Source of the DNA: Mycobacterium fragae | GTDB lineage: Bacteria; Actinomycetota; Actinomycetes; Mycobacteriales; Mycobacteriaceae | Assembly (NCBI RefSeq): GCF_002102185.1 | Contig: NZ_LQOW01000026.1 | Span: 62,001-126,000 of the forward strand | Direction: 5' to 3' | Length of the DNA stretch: 64,000 nucleotides | Part shown: piece by piece, positions 62,134 through 64,000 of the stretch | Layout: the number at the start of each line of letters is the position of its first letter | Numbering within the stretch: position 1 is the first letter of the stretch | Translations under genes and position numbers: made by a program | The notes under the pieces: model-generated | The model's database searches: none | The model's input: only the letters and a program-made list of their open reading frames with translations | Told to the model about the DNA's origin: nothing

Positions 62134-63372
62134 CTAAGGCTGCTTGTGGATGTGGCCGTTCTTCATCACGAACCGCACGTCGAGGGTGGTGGCGATGTCG
62201 CGCGACGGGTCACCGGGCACCGCGACGACGTCGGCGAGGTAGCCGGGTGCGAGCCGGCCGAGTTCGTGGTCGGCCTCGATGAGTTCGGCGCTGGTCACGG
62301 TGGCGGCGCGGATCGCCTGCATCGGTGTCATGCCGCGGTCGACCAGCGCGCAGAGTTCCTTGGCGTTCTGGCCATGCGGGATCGCCGGCGCGTCGGTGCC
62401 GCAGGCGATCCGCACCCCGGCGGCAATCGCCTTGGGCAGCATCGCTTTCGCTTGCGGGAACACCTCGGAGGCTTTCTTGCGTAGCTCGGGTGCGACCCGG
62501 TCGACGGCCATGGCCTCGGTCAGATAGGTGGTCGACACCAGGAAGGTGCCGTGATCGACCATCATCTGGATGGTGTCATCGGTGGCCAGGAAACCGTGTT
62601 CGATGCAGTCGATTCCGGCCTTGATGCAGGCGCGGATGGCGCTGTCACCGATCGCGTGGGCGGCCACCCGGATCCCGGCGCGGTGCGCCTCGTCGGCGAT
62701 CGCGGCGAACTCCTCGTCGGAGTACTGCTGCGATCCCGGTGACGTGCTGTGCGACATCACTCCGCCGGAGGCGGATACCTTGATTACCTTGGCGCCGTGG
62801 CGGATCTGGTAACGCACGCATGCGCGCACATCGGGCACCCCGTTGGCGATGCCTTCGGCCACCGACAGCGGCATGATGCCCGGGGCCAGGCGCTGAAACA
62901 CCGTCGGATCCAGATGACCGCCATACGGTGTGACCGCATGCCCGGCCGGGACAATTCGGGGGCCGATGTGCCAGCCCGCGTCGATCGCGCGCTGCAGCGC
63001 CACATCCAGTAGATAGCCGCCGGTCTTGACCATGAGGCCCAGATTGCGGACGGTGGTGAATCCCGCGTCGAGTGTGGTGCGGGCGTTCACCGCGCCGCGC
63101 AGTGTGCGGTATGCCGGGTCGTCTTGGACGCCGTGCATCGGGGTCGGCAAGCCTTCCGGTCCGCCGGGTCCGCCGATGAGCAGGTTGAGTTCCATGTCCA
63201 TCAGCCCGGGCAGCAGAGTTACGTCGCCGAGGTCGACGTCGAGAGCCGAATCCGACGGTGGCTCAGCCGGATTCACCGAGCTTATCCGGTCGCCGTCCAC
63301 CACGACCACCGCCGGGGAGCGGACCTCGCCGGCGTCGACGTCCGCCCAGCGGGCGGCCCGCAAAACGATCAC
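62134..63372 (-). CDS. Amidohydrolase-family protein lacking the N-terminal HxH
   Basis: GTG 63372 overlaps the small Rieske-partner stop as GTGA; 412 aa. Upstream frame extension is shadow. Imidazolonepropionase/prolidase-like amidohydrolase: TLLPGLMDMELNLLIGG takes the place where active members have PGLIDxHxH; the bridging Lys in VIKVSASGG, His in AAHAIGD and IEHGFLATD and Asp in ACGTDAPAI are kept. With HxH missing, only one metal could be held. Candidate hydrolase for a ring-cleaved product. Confidence 0.83.
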   Translation of the reverse strand: MIVLRAARWADVDAGEVRSPAVVVVDGDRISSVNPAEPPSDSALDVDLGDVTLLPGLMDMELNLLIGGPGGPEGLPTPMHGVQDDPAYRTLRGAVNARTTLDAGFTTVRNLGLMVKTGGYLLDVALQRAIDAGWHIGPRIVPAGHAVTPYGGHLDPTVFQRLAPGIMPLSVAEGIANGVPDVRACVRYQIRHGAKVIKVSASGGVMSHSTSPGSQQYSDEEFAAIADEAHRAGIRVAAHAIGDSAIRACIKAGIDCIEHGFLATDDTIQMMVDHGTFLVSTTYLTEAMAVDRVAPELRKKASEVFPQAKAMLPKAIAAGVRIACGTDAPAIPHGQNAKELCALVDRGMTPMQAIRAATVTSAELIEADHELGRLAPGYLADVVAVPGDPSRDIATTLDVRFVMKNGHIHKQP

Positions 63373-63698
63373 GGCACGGGTTCGCAGACGCAATCCAGAG
63401 TCGACGCACCGGAATCGGGAACCCGCGGCTGCTTCCAGCATTCGACCGGGAAGGACACCATGATCATCGAATACAGCAGGTGCATCAAGTTCATGACGTC
63501 CTCGGGCAGGTCGTCGAGGCTGAACTTGTCGCAGTAGGCCAGCGCGTCTTCCGCGCGTGGGGTGATCGCGTCGTAGAAGGCCTGCATTTCGGCCATCGAG
63601 CTGGTGAGCCGCTTGTGGTAGCGCTGCGGTTCGGTTGGCAGACACCAGTCGGAAAACGGCTCCAGGTCAGTGAATTCGGGTGGCAGCTTGCCGGTCAT
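63369..63698 (-). CDS. Small Rieske-associated protein, copy 2 (109 aa)
   Basis: ATG 63698 overlaps the upstream Rieske stop by 4 nt; 109 aa. It shares with copy 1 the core LPTEPQRYHKRLTSSMAEMQ, AYCDKFSLDDLPEDVMNLMH and the CEPVP/SEPVP end. The last third has two extra cysteines (LDCVCEPVP). Its consistent location directly after a Rieske gene is the strongest clue to its role. Confidence 0.75.
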   Translation of the reverse strand: MTGKLPPEFTDLEPFSDWCLPTEPQRYHKRLTSSMAEMQAFYDAITPRAEDALAYCDKFSLDDLPEDVMNLMHLLYSMIMVSFPVECWKQPRVPDSGASTLDCVCEPVP

Positions 63699-64000
63699 GA
63701 GACCCCCACGGTGTGGCGGCGGTAGTCATCGACCCAGGTCGCGGTCTCGTGGTGCAGGTGCCGCAGCAGCACCTCCTGATCGTTGAGCGGGAAGCGGTCG
63801 ACTGCGCCCGATTCGATCATCGATTGGGTCGCTTCCAGCGTGTTGGCGTCCTGCAGGCCGTATTCCTTGAACGTCACCGCTGCCAGCTCTTGCGCGACCC
63901 GCTCTCGGGGAGTGCGCGGCGGCGGGAAATACAGTGTGCCCTCGAAGATGTGGCTGTTATACGCCGTGGGCCAGTAATGGTAAGTCAGATACCAGCCCTG
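63695..64000 (-). CDS. Rieske oxygenase alpha subunit, copy 2 (C-terminal part; cut by window end)
   Basis: The frame runs into the right edge; 101 residues are visible, ending VDDYRRHTVGVS and a stop at 63695. They align with the C-terminus of copy 1: GWYLTYHYWPTAYNSHIFEG against GWYLLYRYWPTSHNTHRFEA, and DRFPLNDQEVLLRHLHHETA against DDFPLNDQEILVRHLHKAVG. The catalytic domains lie outside the window. Confidence 0.85.
   Translation of the reverse strand, partial: QGWYLTYHYWPTAYNSHIFEGTLYFPPPRTPRERVAQELAAVTFKEYGLQDANTLEATQSMIESGAVDRFPLNDQEVLLRHLHHETATWVDDYRRHTVGVS

Overview
The window is GC-rich DNA carrying the steroid (cholesterol/phytosterol) catabolic island of a Mycobacterium. Gene content and order follow, in mirror image, the M. 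tuberculosis stretch from about Rv3566c (nat) down to Rv3509c (ilvX). The PPE and PE_PGRS genes that interrupt that locus in M. tuberculosis are missing, and several unrelated genes sit in the same slots, so a non-tuberculous mycobacterium is most likely. Species cannot be fixed from sequence alone. Gene comparisons come from memory of the families, not from a search.

Layout. 1-5.0 kb: the tail of an unseen gene, a truncated DUF222-like remnant, a nitroreductase-like gene, then a tight + strand group (38-aa ORF, FAD monooxygenase, O-methyltransferase, nat). The hsaACDB genes that normally precede nat are not here. 5.0-19.9 kb: aminotransferase and the KstR2 regulon for C/D-ring degradation (fadE33-32-31-fadD3; fadE30-ipdF-kstR2-fadA6; ipdC-ipdB-ipdA-echA20; two SDRs), with KstR2 operators in both divergent promoter regions. 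19.9-28.4 kb: two tandem Ddn-type F420 reductases, fadA5, and the side-chain operon cyp125-chsE1-chsE2-chsH2-chsH1-ltp2. 28.4-38.2 kb: a DUF559-like nuclease gene, hsd4B/chsH3, kstD, hsaE-hsaG-hsaF, a hemophore-like gene and Rv3531c/30c/29c homologues. 38.2-40.9 kb: an inserted cobalt-type nitrile hydratase operon (beta, alpha, accessory, plus a 95-aa leader gene) with a divergent TetR gene and two identical-arm operators. 40.9-54.2 kb: Rv3527-like gene, kshA, gamma-carbonic anhydrase, NTF2-like and LLM genes, ltp3-ltp4-Rv3521, Rv3520c, Rv3519, cyp142, a second DUF559-like gene, echA19 and fadD19. 54.2-57.5 kb: two amidohydrolase-like genes flanking ilvX. 57.5-64.0 kb: a minus-strand accessory cluster with cupin, TauD-type dioxygenase, two Rieske oxygenases each with a ~110-aa partner, SDR, ferredoxin, MarR and a third amidohydrolase.

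How it works together. KstR operators (TnnAACnnGTTnnA) at eight places control side-chain and A/B-ring genes: CYP125/CYP142 oxidise the side chain; FadD19, the FadE/ChsE enzymes, hydratases, thiolase FadA5 and Ltp aldolases shorten it; KshA and KstD open ring B; HsaE/G/F finish the A/B-ring fragment. KstR2 operators (AnCAAGnnCTTGnT) control FadD3 and the ipd/fadE genes that take HIP (the C/D ring acid) to central metabolism. Several of these genes show a TANNNT hexamer 6-7 nt before the start codon, overlapping or just past the operator, which points to leaderless mRNAs.

No gap longer than 300 bases lacks a gene. I see no rRNA, tRNA, CRISPR array, intact IS element or origin. The best candidates for something undescribed are the DUF559-like paralogue pair, each with a DNA dyad centred exactly 62.5 nt before its start, and the duplicated Rieske/small-partner module.
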